Shown: positions 6,917 through 15,967, numbered from the stretch's first letter. The stretch is DNA of 64,000 nucleotides from Bacteroidaceae bacterium (GCA_024398615.1 JAKSIU010000006.1:28756-92755), one strand, 5' to 3'. The notes: a model not told the origin generated them from the letters alone. Made by a program: numbers and translations.

Positions 6917-9034
6917 TCAGTCCTTGAGCCAGCGGTCCAGCCAGGCGAAGTATGTGCGCTGCCATGCTATTCCGTTCTGCGGTTTGAGCACCCAGTGGTT
7001 CTCGTCCGGGAACAGCAGCAGCTGGGCCTCTATTCCGCGCATGCGTGCAGCCGTGAAGGCCGATACTGCCTGCGAATATATGATTCTGTAATCCTTCTCA
7101 CCGTGTATGCACAGGATAGGGGTATCCCATTTGTCAACGTAGAGATGCGGGGATTCCCTGTAGGCTGACAGGCGGTTCAGGTTGTCATTCTCCCAGTATG
7201 CTCCTCCAAGATCCCATTCAGGGAACCAGAGCTCTTCAGTCTCGACGAACTGCTGCTGGGTGTTGAATATGCCGTCATGGGCAATGAAGCACTTGAAGCG
7301 TCCCTCGTGGTTGCCGGCAAGCCAGTAGACCGAATATCCTCCGAAACTTGCGCCTACGCATCCCAGACGGTCCTTGTCCACGTATGGCTCCTTGCAGACA
7401 TCGTCAATTGCCGAAAGGTAGTCCTTCATGCACTGGCCTGAATAGTCTCCGCTTATCTCTTCAAGCCATTCCTGGCCGAATCCCGGCAGGCCGCGGCGGT
7501 TCGGGGCAACTATGATGTAGCCCTGTGCGGCCATGATGCGGAAGTTCCAGCGGTAGCTCCAGAACTGCGAGACCATGCTCTGGGGACCTCCCTCGCAGAA
7601 CAGAATTGTAGGATATTTCTTGTTGGGGTCGAAATGCGGCGGGTAGATGACCCATGTGAGCATTTCCTTGCCGTCAGTGGTCTGGACGGTGCGGGCATCG
7701 ACCTTTATCTGGTCAAGCTGGGCAAAGATGTGGTCGTTCTCGTGCGAGATGCGTTCGGCCATACCGCGGGTGGTGTCGAACGAGTAGATTTCAGTGGCGT
7801 TGGTCATGGACTGGGCTGTAACGATAAGGCGCTTTGCCGAACCCCAGGCCAGGGAGTTGTAGTCACAGATATCGCTGCTCTGCGGTATTATGTTGCCGTC
7901 AAGGTCAACTGCGAAGATTGACATGCATCCCTTCCAGGAACCTATGAAATACAGATAGTTCTTGTCCTGTGCCCAGATATAGTCGTCAACGTTGCTGTCA
8001 AAGTTCTCGCTGACCGACCATTTGCGGTTGGTGACAAGGTTCATCACATACAGGCGGTTGCGGTCGCTCTCATAGCCGTCACGTTCCATGCTCTGCCATG
8101 CTATGTAGGTACCGCTGGTGCTGAACTTGGGATTGGTGTCATAGCCCATGTTCATGTCGTCCTGACCCGGCAGCTTGCAGAGGTTGATGTGCTCACCGCT
8201 TTCCACATCATAGAGGTAGATGTCTGAATCTGTGCTCCTTGCGTAATCAATGCCGGATTTCTTGCGGCAGGTGTATGCAAGTTTGGAGCCGTCAGGAGCC
8301 CAGGCGAACTGCTCTATGCCGCCGAACGGAAGCATGGGGCTTTCAAAAGGCTCGTCCTGGAGCAGGTCAATGGCATCGGTCCCGACCTTGCCGTCCTTGA
8401 CCTGAGCGATGAACGGGTGGGGAAGGGCTGTCACCCAGTTGTCCCAGTGACGGTACATCAGGTCGTTGGCTATGTGTGCACTTGATTTCGGCAGGTCAGC
8501 GTAGGGCTTTTCGGGAACCAGGGGGTTGGGAACGCTCATGACCATGAGAACACGGCTCATGTCAGGGGCGAACAGGAAGCCTTCAACGTCCTTTTCCATG
8601 AATGACAGCTGCTTGCGGCGGCTGCCGTCGGCACTGACTGACCATATCTGCTGGACGCCGCCTTCATCGGCAGCCAGAAACGCTATCGTATTGTCGTCAA
8701 TCCATGCGGGACTGCTCTCCGATTCCGCACCGGGGGTAAGCAGTTTCAGGTTCTCGCCCTTGTCGGTCATGACGTAAATGACCGTGTGGCTTGCGTTCTC
8801 GGGAACGCTGTAGTAAGTGGTCTGATATGCCACATGCGTGCCGTCAGGTGAAGTGGCGACACCGCCGATGCGGCCCATGGACCAGAGCACTTCGGGGGTA
8901 AGACGACCGTCCTCAACGGTTATGTCGCTCTTTCCGATGTTTACCTTTTCGTCTTTCCTGTCATTCATCACATAGAAGATGGTTCCAACGGCCACTAACA
9001 GGGCCATGATGATACCGTAAAGTTTCCTGTTCAT
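6917..9034 (-). CDS. S9 family serine peptidase, DPP5-like dipeptidyl peptidase
   Basis: A 705-residue exported peptidase of the prolyl oligopeptidase family, closest in motif to Porphyromonas DPP5, which removes N-terminal dipeptides in the periplasm. Residues 7-23 form a hydrophobic signal anchor or signal peptide. Residues ~45-430 make up a beta-propeller with WD-like repeats (SPDGTHVAYQ, APDGSKLAYT). The C-terminal alpha/beta hydrolase domain has the nucleophile elbow GASFGGYS with Ser563, Asp648 in GEKDYRI and His680 in DENHWV, a complete triad. It starts 40 nt after the phosphoglycerate mutase gene with no promoter of its own visible, so the two are probably co-transcribed. Confidence 0.92.
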   Translation of the reverse strand: MNRKLYGIIMALLVAVGTIFYVMNDRKDEKVNIGKSDITVEDGRLTPEVLWSMGRIGGVATSPDGTHVAYQTTYYSVPENASHTVIYVMTDKGENLKLLTPGAESESSPAWIDDNTIAFLAADEGGVQQIWSVSADGSRRKQLSFMEKDVEGFLFAPDMSRVLMVMSVPNPLVPEKPYADLPKSSAHIANDLMYRHWDNWVTALPHPFIAQVKDGKVGTDAIDLLQDEPFESPMLPFGGIEQFAWAPDGSKLAYTCRKKSGIDYARSTDSDIYLYDVESGEHINLCKLPGQDDMNMGYDTNPKFSTSGTYIAWQSMERDGYESDRNRLYVMNLVTNRKWSVSENFDSNVDDYIWAQDKNYLYFIGSWKGCMSIFAVDLDGNIIPQSSDICDYNSLAWGSAKRLIVTAQSMTNATEIYSFDTTRGMAERISHENDHIFAQLDQIKVDARTVQTTDGKEMLTWVIYPPHFDPNKKYPTILFCEGGPQSMVSQFWSYRWNFRIMAAQGYIIVAPNRRGLPGFGQEWLEEISGDYSGQCMKDYLSAIDDVCKEPYVDKDRLGCVGASFGGYSVYWLAGNHEGRFKCFIAHDGIFNTQQQFVETEELWFPEWDLGGAYWENDNLNRLSAYRESPHLYVDKWDTPILCIHGEKDYRIIYSQAVSAFTAARMRGIEAQLLLFPDENHWVLKPQNGIAWQRTYFAWLDRWLKD

Positions 9035-9074
9035 TATTTATTTCTGTTGGTTTCATTCAGATAAATTGCACGTC

Positions 9075-10286
9075 TCAGCTTTCAAGCAGGATTCTGATGA
9101 AGTCCGTTCCGTTCTCAAGCGTCCCGTATATGCCTGACTGGCATGATTCCTCGTCATAGCGGCAGACACTGTCGGGGGTGATGCCGCGGTGCCAGATGAG
9201 GAAAGGAACGTTCTCGCGTGTATGCGTGCGGTGTGAGCACGGTGTGGGGTGGTCGGGAAGAACGGCAATCGTCACCGGCTCGTCCCAGTCCTTGACCTGT
9301 TCGTAAATGGGGCCGATGACACGCCTGTCCAGATCTTCCACGCAACGCAGCTTCAGCGCAGTGTTGCCCTCATGTCCGGCTTCGTCGGCGGCTTCGACAT
9401 GCACGTAGACCAGATCATCGGATTTCAGAGCTTCCAGAGCCGCACGTGTCTTGTTCTCGTAGTTGGTGTCGAACAGGCCGGTTGCACCTTCCACGTCGAT
9501 GACCTTCATGCCGGCATATTTGCCTATGCCTTTTATCAGGTCGACAGCCGATATCACGGAACTCTGCCTGAGCTGTGGAAAGGATTCTGCCAGAGTCTGC
9601 ATCTGCGGACGGTATCCCGGCGACCACGGCCAGATGCTGTTGGCCATGTCCTTGTCCTGAGCCTTGCGCTCCAGATTCAAGGGATGCTTCTCAAGCAGCT
9701 GCTGTGAACGGAGAATCAGGCCGTTGAGAAGATCGGCTGTAGCCTGGGCCTCGGATGTGGCAGCTTTGATGAGCAGAGGCTGGAACGGCTGTCCGGGGAC
9801 ATCGTGAGGAGGGGTGCAGAGCAGTTCCTTGCGGCCTCCTTTCACCACCAGCAGATGGCGGTACTGGATTCCGGGGTGGAAACTGACGGTGTCAGAACCA
9901 AGCTCGCGCTCCAGATATCCGATGAGTTCGCGGCCCTCGTCCGTGCTCAGGTGACCTGCCGAATGGTTCTTGATGCAGCCGTTCTCCACGCAGATAAGGT
10001 TGCAGCGCATGCCCATGTCACCATCCTTAAGCTCAACTCCCATGTTGGCGGCCTCAAGGACACCGCGTCCTTCAAAGACCTTGTGGACATCGTATCCAAG
10101 CACTCCCATATTGGCGACTTCGCTGCCGGGTGTGAAGCCTTCGGGAACGGTGCATACCATTCCGGTACGTCCTTCACGGGCCAGAAGGTCCATGTACGGG
10201 GTCTCGGCATGCTGCAGCACGGTCTGTCCGTCAAAGGCATCGGACCAGTCGGCCATGCCGTCTCCAAGTATTATCATGTATTTCAT
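9075..10286 (-). CDS. apgM: Cofactor-independent phosphoglycerate mutase, archaeal-type
   Basis: Interconverts 3- and 2-phosphoglycerate without 2,3-bisphosphoglycerate. The 403-residue product begins MKYMIILGDGMADWSDAFDG, where the aspartates bind the catalytic metals. It has GSEVANMGVLGYD, in which the serine is the phosphate-accepting residue by family analogy, and the later VHVEAADEAGHEGN and VLPDHPTPCSHRTHT metal-binding motifs. Length and order fit the archaeal-type (ApgM) branch of the alkaline phosphatase superfamily rather than the longer GpmI. The start at 10286 was chosen on the homologous N-terminus; the frame continues 57 codons upstream into the pepP-like gene region and that extension is rejected. 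Divergent from that peptidase gene. Confidence 0.93.
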   Translation of the reverse strand: MKYMIILGDGMADWSDAFDGQTVLQHAETPYMDLLAREGRTGMVCTVPEGFTPGSEVANMGVLGYDVHKVFEGRGVLEAANMGVELKDGDMGMRCNLICVENGCIKNHSAGHLSTDEGRELIGYLERELGSDTVSFHPGIQYRHLLVVKGGRKELLCTPPHDVPGQPFQPLLIKAATSEAQATADLLNGLILRSQQLLEKHPLNLERKAQDKDMANSIWPWSPGYRPQMQTLAESFPQLRQSSVISAVDLIKGIGKYAGMKVIDVEGATGLFDTNYENKTRAALEALKSDDLVYVHVEAADEAGHEGNTALKLRCVEDLDRRVIGPIYEQVKDWDEPVTIAVLPDHPTPCSHRTHTRENVPFLIWHRGITPDSVCRYDEESCQSGIYGTLENGTDFIRILLES

Positions 10287-10311
10287 TGCGCGCAATATAT
10301 AATGTGAACTG

Positions 10312-10342
10312 CAAAAATACTCTATTTCCGACTTTTCCCAAG
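10312..10342 (-). promoter_or_regulatory. Promoter for apgM-DPP5
   Basis: CAAAAATA at 10312-10319 reads TATTTTTG on the minus strand, and CAAG at 10339-10342 reads CTTG, a one-mismatch -33 element, with 19 nt between. It is 26 nt upstream of the apgM start. Confidence 0.6.
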
Positions 10343-10392
10343 CGTTTTTGGATTGCTTTTGATTAACTTCGCAACATAAACGTGAATTTGAA

Positions 10393-12180
10393 ATGATAAA
10401 GGAGAGAATAGAGGAACTGCGCCGCAATATGGTGCAGTGGGGCTGGGATGCAGCCATTACAGTGGGGCAGGACCCTCATGACAGCGAATATACACCGGCA
10501 CGCTGGTGCCAGCGGCAGTTCATAAGCGGATTCACCGGCTCGGCCGGAGTGGTGGTCGTGACCATGGACCATGCCGGACTGTGGACCGATTCCCGTTACT
10601 GGATTCAGGCAGCCGCCCAGCTGGAGGGCACCGGTGTGGAACTCCACAGGATGGTGTCGGTCGAGGACTGCGACTGGATGGCCTGGACTGTGGAATCACT
10701 GCAGGAAGGTGCTGTAGTAGGGGTTGACGGCCTGTGCTTCAGCATGGGCGAGGCCACCCGCATGGAACAGATGATGGCTGCCAGGGGACAGCGTCTTGAA
10801 TCGCGTCCCGACTATCTTGAAGCCATCTGGAAGGACCGTCCTTCACTTCCATCGGCCCCGGTATGGATTCATGAAGACAGATATGCCGGCCGCAGTATGG
10901 ATGACAAGCTGGCATGGCTGCGTGGTATCCTGAAGGAGAAAGGCTGTACGCACATGTTCGTGAGCTGTCTGGACCAGATATCATGGCTCCTTAACCTGCG
11001 TTCTCCGGACATTGACTATAGTCCCATGCTCATATCATTCGCTCTGGTCGGACCGGAAACGGTTGAACTGTTCGCATTGGAGTCGAAATTCAGCGGTGAA
11101 ATCAGGGAAATGCTTGCGGCTCATGGAGTGAATCTGCATGAGTATTCACAGGTGGGACCATTCATTGCATCACTTGACTGTGGAGGACGTATTCTCATTG
11201 ATCCCGCCACCTTGAATTTCGAGACAGGACAGGCAATTGGCCGGGCATTCGGAAAGGACGGCATGCTGGCTGCGGCATCGCCCATCGACCTTGAGAAATC
11301 CATTAAAAATGCCGTGGAGATAGAAGGATTCCGTAAGGCATACCTGCAGGACGGTGTCGCACAGACACGTTTCTTCATGTGGCTTGAAAATGAACTTGCA
11401 GCCGGACGGGAGGTTACGGAATGGAGCGCCCTTGAGCAGCTGCACCGTTTCCGTGCACAGGACCCCGATTTCCTGGACGAGAGTTTCGAGACCATATCGG
11501 CTTACGGGATCAATGCGGCCATAGTACATTATGAGACAGTGAAGGGACACGATGCACGGCTGGAGCCTCACGGACTTTACATGAACGACAGTGGGGCGCA
11601 TTACCGTTACGGGACTACCGACATTACCCGTACCGTGCCTCTTGGACCGCTTACCGCACTGGAACGTGAGGATTACACGCTGGACATGATGGCAATGATA
11701 GAACTTTCCATGGCCGTGTTCCCGGCCGGAACGCCAGGCGGCCGTCTGGATGCTGTGGCCCGCCGCCCGCTGTGGCAGGCCATGCGCAACTTCGGACACG
11801 GGACCGGACATGGGGTGGGCAATGTGCTCAGCGTGCATGAGGGCCCCCAGACCATACGCCAGAACCTGAAGCCGGTGCCGTTGATGCCGGGAATGATTAC
11901 TTCAAACGAGCCGGGAATCTACCGTGAGGGGTTCCATGGCGTGCGTCACGAGAACATGATCCTGTGCCGTGAGGCCGGCAGCAATGAGTTCGGTGACTGG
12001 CTGTGTTTCGAGACTCTTACACGCACCTATATCGATACGTCCGGACTGGATTTGAAGCTTATGGATGCGGCCCAGATTGCCTGGCTCAATGACTTCAATG
12101 CTGTTGTGTACAGGGATCTGGCTCCGATGCTGACTGCCAGTGAACGGGAGTGGCTGAAAGCCAAGACCGCAGCGGTCTGA
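10393..12180 (+). CDS. M24 family Xaa-Pro aminopeptidase
   Basis: A 595-residue cytoplasmic metallopeptidase of the creatinase/aminopeptidase P type, removing N-terminal residues that precede proline. Two N-terminal creatinase-like domains span about residues 1-310, the pita-bread catalytic domain ~315-535, followed by a C-terminal extension of ~60 residues (TYIDTSGLDLKLMD) typical of the long eukaryote-like and Bacteroidota enzymes. Metal ligands are visible as YMNDSGAHYRYGTTDITRT (two Asp), GTGHGVGNVLSVHEGP (His), ITSNEPGIY (Glu) and RHENMI (Glu). It fits the peptide-catabolism theme of the neighbouring DPP5. A -7-like TAACTTCG at 10364-10371 has one mismatch. Confidence 0.93.
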   Translation: MIKERIEELRRNMVQWGWDAAITVGQDPHDSEYTPARWCQRQFISGFTGSAGVVVVTMDHAGLWTDSRYWIQAAAQLEGTGVELHRMVSVEDCDWMAWTVESLQEGAVVGVDGLCFSMGEATRMEQMMAARGQRLESRPDYLEAIWKDRPSLPSAPVWIHEDRYAGRSMDDKLAWLRGILKEKGCTHMFVSCLDQISWLLNLRSPDIDYSPMLISFALVGPETVELFALESKFSGEIREMLAAHGVNLHEYSQVGPFIASLDCGGRILIDPATLNFETGQAIGRAFGKDGMLAAASPIDLEKSIKNAVEIEGFRKAYLQDGVAQTRFFMWLENELAAGREVTEWSALEQLHRFRAQDPDFLDESFETISAYGINAAIVHYETVKGHDARLEPHGLYMNDSGAHYRYGTTDITRTVPLGPLTALEREDYTLDMMAMIELSMAVFPAGTPGGRLDAVARRPLWQAMRNFGHGTGHGVGNVLSVHEGPQTIRQNLKPVPLMPGMITSNEPGIYREGFHGVRHENMILCREAGSNEFGDWLCFETLTRTYIDTSGLDLKLMDAAQIAWLNDFNAVVYRDLAPMLTASEREWLKAKTAAV

Positions 12181-12216
12181 GCCGTCATTTCAGGGGAAAA
12201 AGGTCTTGGAAACAAG

Positions 12217-12416
12217 TTTTGGATGATGGATGGTGGGGTCTGCGGACTGCCGCTCCATGGCCTGCGCCAAGGCTTTCCAGGCTGAAACGCGGAACTCGCG
12301 GCTTTGCCGCTCAGACAGCCGCGTTTCTTCACGCCTGAAAAGCCTTGTCGCTTTTCGGCCATTCCACGGAAAGTCCGCACACCCCACCATCCATCATTCA
12401 AAAATGTCGCGGGCAC
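12217..12416 (+). repeat. Long palindromic intergenic element, copy A
   Basis: First of three copies of a ~200-nt element. Terminal arms at 12223-12248 and 12372-12397 pair at 25 of 26 positions. Inside, nested arms also pair: AGGCTTTCCAGGC with GCCTGAAAAGCCT, GAAACGCGG with CCGCGTTTC, and a small central CGGC/GCCG hairpin, so the whole unit can fold into a single long hairpin. A conserved 18-mer (CAAAAATGTCGCGGGCAC, 12399-12416) follows the right arm. It starts 37 nt after the stop of the M24 peptidase gene. No transposase is encoded. A non-autonomous mobile element or a structured 3' element are both possible. Confidence 0.85.
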
Positions 12417-12482
12417 CACTTTCAATTGCAGTTACGGGTTACGGTTACGCATGGCGTTTTTGTCACGATGGCCCTTTCAATC

Positions 12483-12591
12483 CTTTCAGTTTTCAGTTGT
12501 CAGATGTCAGGGGCACGATACCATAGGGGGGTATTTAAAATTCTGAGCCCGTATATGTTGTATGTTTCTCTGAGTGACTGAAAACTGAAAG
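12483..12591. repeat. 15-bp inverted repeat enclosing 79 nt
   Basis: CTTTCAGTTTTCAGT at 12483-12497 is perfectly complementary to 12577-12591. Together with copy A it fills most of the 568-nt gap 12181-12748. The remaining ~100 nt before the LRR gene hold only its promoter. Function unknown; it could be a second small insertion-like element. Confidence 0.6.
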
Positions 12592-12692
12592 AGCTGAAAG
12601 ATTTGTGTTTTAACGTTTCAGTTTGACTGCTTTAAGCCTTATTTGTAGAACATGTGATATTACGACCATTCTGCACAAAATCCGGGACAACT

Positions 12693-12725
12693 ATTGACTT
12701 TAGCTGAAATGTCGTATTATATTTG
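12693..12725 (+). promoter_or_regulatory. Promoter of the BspA-like gene
   Basis: ATTG at 12693-12696 and TATATTTG at 12718-12725 with a 21-nt spacer form a near-consensus Bacteroidota promoter, 23 nt before the ATG at 12749. Confidence 0.7.
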
Positions 12726-12748
12726 CATCGTCGACTGAGGGAAATGCA

Positions 12749-14623
12749 ATGAAGAATATGAGAAACAGATGCTTTTTTATTGTGACACTGATGTGCCTGA
12801 TGTCATCGGCATATGTCTGCGGGCAGGAAAGGCTGACACCGGAGAGCATGGACGGCAGCAGCACGAAAGAGCATGACAGATATGTCCGAAAAGTTGATAA
12901 CCTGCTTAACAGGAAAGGCGTATATGCCTGTGTGGTGAGGCCGTCATTTGAGAATGAATATTCTCTTCTGGTTTATGATGACAAGCTCAAGGTTCTCACT
13001 TCAAACACGCAGATATGGTACGAGAAGCACAAGCCAAGGTCATCAAAAAGTGCCTCACTAAAAGTTGACAGGGAAATCTGTACAGCATTGCAGGATCTTT
13101 TTGTAGTAGCCATTGACACACGTTCAAAGTATGCTGATGACAGGATATTGTTTGATGGAATAAGTTGGGTCTTCTCGAATCCGGAAGGAAAGACGGCATC
13201 GTGCCATTCACCTGAGTACGGATCAGGCACCCGTCGGTTGGCCAATCTGGTGGAAACGATAATAAAAGGCGTCAAGGATGGTGACAATGCTTCGGTAAGC
13301 CGGGAACTTGGCCATATTCAGGAACTTGCGGACGATTTCCGCTCACTGCAGCCCGGACCGGAACTTGAATATGACAAATTGATTTTCAGTGTGGCCAACA
13401 ATGATGGCGTCAAGATAAGCTATGTCATCACATCGGCCGAAGAACTGACCTGCAAGGTGACATTCAACTCTAAAAATGGCAGTGCGCTGAACAGGGAACT
13501 CTACAGCGGTGATGTGGCTATTCCTTCTGCCGTTGAATATGGGGGCAAGACCTATGCGGTTACACGCATTGGAGAACGTGCCTTTGCCAATTGCTGTGAC
13601 CTGAAATCCGTTACTATCCCGGGCACGGTGACATTTATTGAGAATCAGGCGTTCCTTCATTGCAAGGAATTGTCACACATAGACATTCCTCAAACCGTCA
13701 CAAGCATAGGCGACAGGGCATTTTTCGGCTGTTCCAGTCTGTTGTCTCTGAATGTTCACAAGAATGTAAGCTATATAGGCATCGGGGCATTCGGGGCCTG
13801 CAGCGGACTGGTTTCCATAACAGTTGATAGTGACAACAGATATTATGACAGCCGGAATGACTGCAACGGCATTATCGGGACTGCGTCCGGTTGCCTGATT
13901 GCCGGCTGTATCAATACACATATCCCGGAAACCGTAAAGAGTATAGGCGATGATGTTTTCAGCTGGTGTGAGAATCTGAAAAGCATAGTCATTCCAAATT
14001 CCGTAACCACCATAGGCGAATCAGCTTTTGAACATACCGGGCTTTCCAATATCAACATCCCGGAATCAGTGACTGAAATAGGTAACTGTGCTTTTGAGAA
14101 TTGTTCTTCACTGAAGGAAGTCAGGTTGCCTGAATCAATCGGAAGAATTGGCGAATATACCTTCGGATTTTGCGACAACCTGGCATCGGTCAACATACCT
14201 GAGTCCGTCAGATATATTGGAGCATCAGCCTTCGAGCGCTGTTCAAGTCTGAAGACCGTAACCATATCTGCCGATACAATCTGCAATGCCGCATTCTTAG
14301 GATGTAAAGGTCTGACCGATGTAAGACTTGGCGATTCCGTGAAGTATATAGGCCGTGCCGCATTTGCAGACTGCAAGAGTCTGAAAACTCTTACAATTCC
14401 CGAAAAAGTGACAAGACTTAATCCGTATATCTTCGGTGCCGGCGCCGATTCAGATATCACACTGACACTGAAAAGTCCCGTTCCTCCGGAAATTGACCCC
14501 GAAGCCCTTCCTGCAGGCCAGACAATCTATATCCCCAAAGGCTCGAAGAAGGCATACCAGAGTGCGTACCCGAAGGGCTATAACTTCGTCGAGATGCAAA
14601 TGCCGGATAAGTTAAACTTGTAG
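12749..14623 (+). CDS. BspA-like leucine-rich repeat surface protein
   Basis: A 624-residue exported protein: signal peptide residues 1-25 (FFIVTLMCLMSSAYVCG, then QERL), a non-repeat region ~30-255 that I do not recognise, and from about 265 to 600 a run of roughly a dozen ~23-residue repeats of the LRR_5/BspA type, e.g. LKSVTIPGTVTFIENQAF, LSHIDIPQTVTSIGDRAF and LKSIVIPNSVTTIGESAF. BspA-family proteins bind host proteins or other cells, so an adhesin-like or surface role is inferred. The C-terminus has no obvious type IX sorting domain, leaving surface export unclear. Its last 46 nt overlap the 3' end of the convergent lipoprotein gene. Confidence 0.88.
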   Translation: MKNMRNRCFFIVTLMCLMSSAYVCGQERLTPESMDGSSTKEHDRYVRKVDNLLNRKGVYACVVRPSFENEYSLLVYDDKLKVLTSNTQIWYEKHKPRSSKSASLKVDREICTALQDLFVVAIDTRSKYADDRILFDGISWVFSNPEGKTASCHSPEYGSGTRRLANLVETIIKGVKDGDNASVSRELGHIQELADDFRSLQPGPELEYDKLIFSVANNDGVKISYVITSAEELTCKVTFNSKNGSALNRELYSGDVAIPSAVEYGGKTYAVTRIGERAFANCCDLKSVTIPGTVTFIENQAFLHCKELSHIDIPQTVTSIGDRAFFGCSSLLSLNVHKNVSYIGIGAFGACSGLVSITVDSDNRYYDSRNDCNGIIGTASGCLIAGCINTHIPETVKSIGDDVFSWCENLKSIVIPNSVTTIGESAFEHTGLSNINIPESVTEIGNCAFENCSSLKEVRLPESIGRIGEYTFGFCDNLASVNIPESVRYIGASAFERCSSLKTVTISADTICNAAFLGCKGLTDVRLGDSVKYIGRAAFADCKSLKTLTIPEKVTRLNPYIFGAGADSDITLTLKSPVPPEIDPEALPAGQTIYIPKGSKKAYQSAYPKGYNFVEMQMPDKLNL

Positions 14624-15675
14624 AACATTTCATTGATACTATCCAGACCGTACAATACCAGATTTTCAGAGTCAAACGTGATGCGTTCCACCTGTCTGTC
14701 AAGAGTATGGCATCCTATAAGCCGGCCATTCCAATCAAAGATCCGGATTGAACTCAGACCGTCATCCGTATTGTGCGGAGAAAGCAGAATTATATAATTG
14801 TCCGACACATCGGCATTCTGGTTCTGTACTTTGAAATTCCTGTCCGCCTTGTCATCAATATCTGCGCCACCCAGACGATGGATGCTTACGGCCGTACCCT
14901 TTTTCATATCCATGATATGCAGATAATCCTTTGTTGTCATTGCAAAAGCCATTTTCGTTCCATCAGGTTTCCGGCATAGTAAACCATAATAAGCATATAG
15001 GAAATATATCTGCGCATCGGCTTCAATAGGCTGGCCATATACCGGTATCCGGCTTTCATTTCCGGAACGTATGATGGAGAAATATGGAACACTGTCAGTG
15101 ACCTCGGGGCTTTCCATTATCTTATTCGTATAAGAGAAATACGTTTCTCCATACATGTGTACGATTGTCTTCCCAAGCGGTATCTCCGTGTCTTCCATCG
15201 GTCCGGGAACCATACTGCCTTTCGCTATGGATCTTGTGAGATTGACACTCTTTGTCTCATTCAATACAGAGACATACATAATCAGATCTCCGTCTTTTTC
15301 CTCAAGATAATGCTTGCAGAATAAGGACGGTATATCCAGGAAATCATTCCGCGCTCTTCCTGTCTTGCCGAAATCCACCCTGTCAGAAAGATTGCCGGTA
15401 TTGATCACGGAGAACAGGGCGTTGCGGTTGCCGGTCGTTACTATCAGCATTGAATCAACTGCAACAATATCCGTGGCACCCATCACCTGTATGGGCAGCG
15501 GCTCACCATGCAACACGCCATCGCCATTGATGTCATATTCCTGAACTGTCAGCTTGCTTGTAAGCCGTTTTGTCTGAACGTCAGAATCAGTGCAGCATGC
15601 AAGCAGCAATATTGATGCAAGGCACAATACGACATGATATCTGATTGCCAATTTGAAGCAGAATACTTTTTCCAT
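14578..15675 (-). CDS. BF3164/TolB-like beta-propeller lipoprotein
   Basis: A 365-residue lipoprotein: signal peptide with lipobox LLAC (Cys27), then a repetitive beta-rich domain resembling the 6-bladed TolB-like propellers common in Bacteroidales (IVAVDSMLIVTTGNRNALFSV, RNFKVQNQNADVSDNYIILLS, IRIFDWNGRLIGCHTL, ITFDSENLVLYGLDS). Such proteins are envelope lipoproteins of unknown function, often in surface or polysaccharide-related loci. The blade count is approximate. The gene overlaps the 3' end of the LRR gene tail to tail by 46 nt. The upstream 110 nt hold a CATTAGT/ACTAATG hairpin (15693-15714) but no clear TAnnTTTG box. Confidence 0.78.
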   Translation of the reverse strand: MEKVFCFKLAIRYHVVLCLASILLLACCTDSDVQTKRLTSKLTVQEYDINGDGVLHGEPLPIQVMGATDIVAVDSMLIVTTGNRNALFSVINTGNLSDRVDFGKTGRARNDFLDIPSLFCKHYLEEKDGDLIMYVSVLNETKSVNLTRSIAKGSMVPGPMEDTEIPLGKTIVHMYGETYFSYTNKIMESPEVTDSVPYFSIIRSGNESRIPVYGQPIEADAQIYFLYAYYGLLCRKPDGTKMAFAMTTKDYLHIMDMKKGTAVSIHRLGGADIDDKADRNFKVQNQNADVSDNYIILLSPHNTDDGLSSIRIFDWNGRLIGCHTLDRQVERITFDSENLVLYGLDSINEMFYKFNLSGICISTKL

Positions 15676-15692
15676 AGTTTTACGCCGTTATC

Positions 15693-15714
15693 CATTAGTC
15701 TTTGGTCACTAATG
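15693..15714. other. Small inverted repeat upstream of the propeller lipoprotein
   Basis: CATTAGT at 15693-15699 and ACTAATG at 15708-15714 form a 7-bp stem with an 8-nt loop, 18 nt upstream of the lipoprotein start. It could be an operator or a weak terminator for the small ORF upstream; there is no T-run on either side. Confidence 0.35.
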
Positions 15715-15784
15715 ATATGACAATAAAAAAGTGGATTTACTACATGTAATTGTGGTTTTTCGGTTGGATCGTTCTACTCTCAAA

Positions 15785-15967
15785 CTATTTTTCATTGTCC
15801 ACTCTCCTTATTTTCCTCATTGCCAGATTGAACTTCGCGATATAGACTATCGGCATCAGGAATACCGCAAGATATGTAAAATATAGATAGGACAAGCCAA
15901 ATATGAACAGAATTCCGAATGCGCAGAATGCGGTTGTTGCCCACAGACTCCAAACAAAGGACCGCAT
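15785..15967 (-). CDS. Small membrane protein, hypothetical
   Basis: A 60-residue ORF from ATG 15967. Two hydrophobic stretches (about residues 5-25, WSLWATTAFCAFGILFIFGL, and 27-43, LYFTYLAVFLMPIVYIA) are followed by a basic tail (RKIRRVDNEK), which fits a small two-helix inner-membrane protein. No family recognised and no promoter box found. It sits in an A/T-richer patch between the propeller lipoprotein and HicAB. The composition supports coding, but it may be a chance or decayed ORF. Confidence 0.45.
   Translation of the reverse strand: MRSFVWSLWATTAFCAFGILFIFGLSYLYFTYLAVFLMPIVYIAKFNLAMRKIRRVDNEK

Noticed and set aside
12190-12546. Overlapping ORFs of 60-130 codons on both strands across palindromic copy A (similar ones at 23720-24225 and 59553-59925)
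   Set aside because: The ORFs on opposite strands mirror each other because the DNA is palindromic, copies do not keep the same frame throughout, and no start signal fits. They are artefacts of the repeat and likely to appear in databases as false hypothetical proteins.
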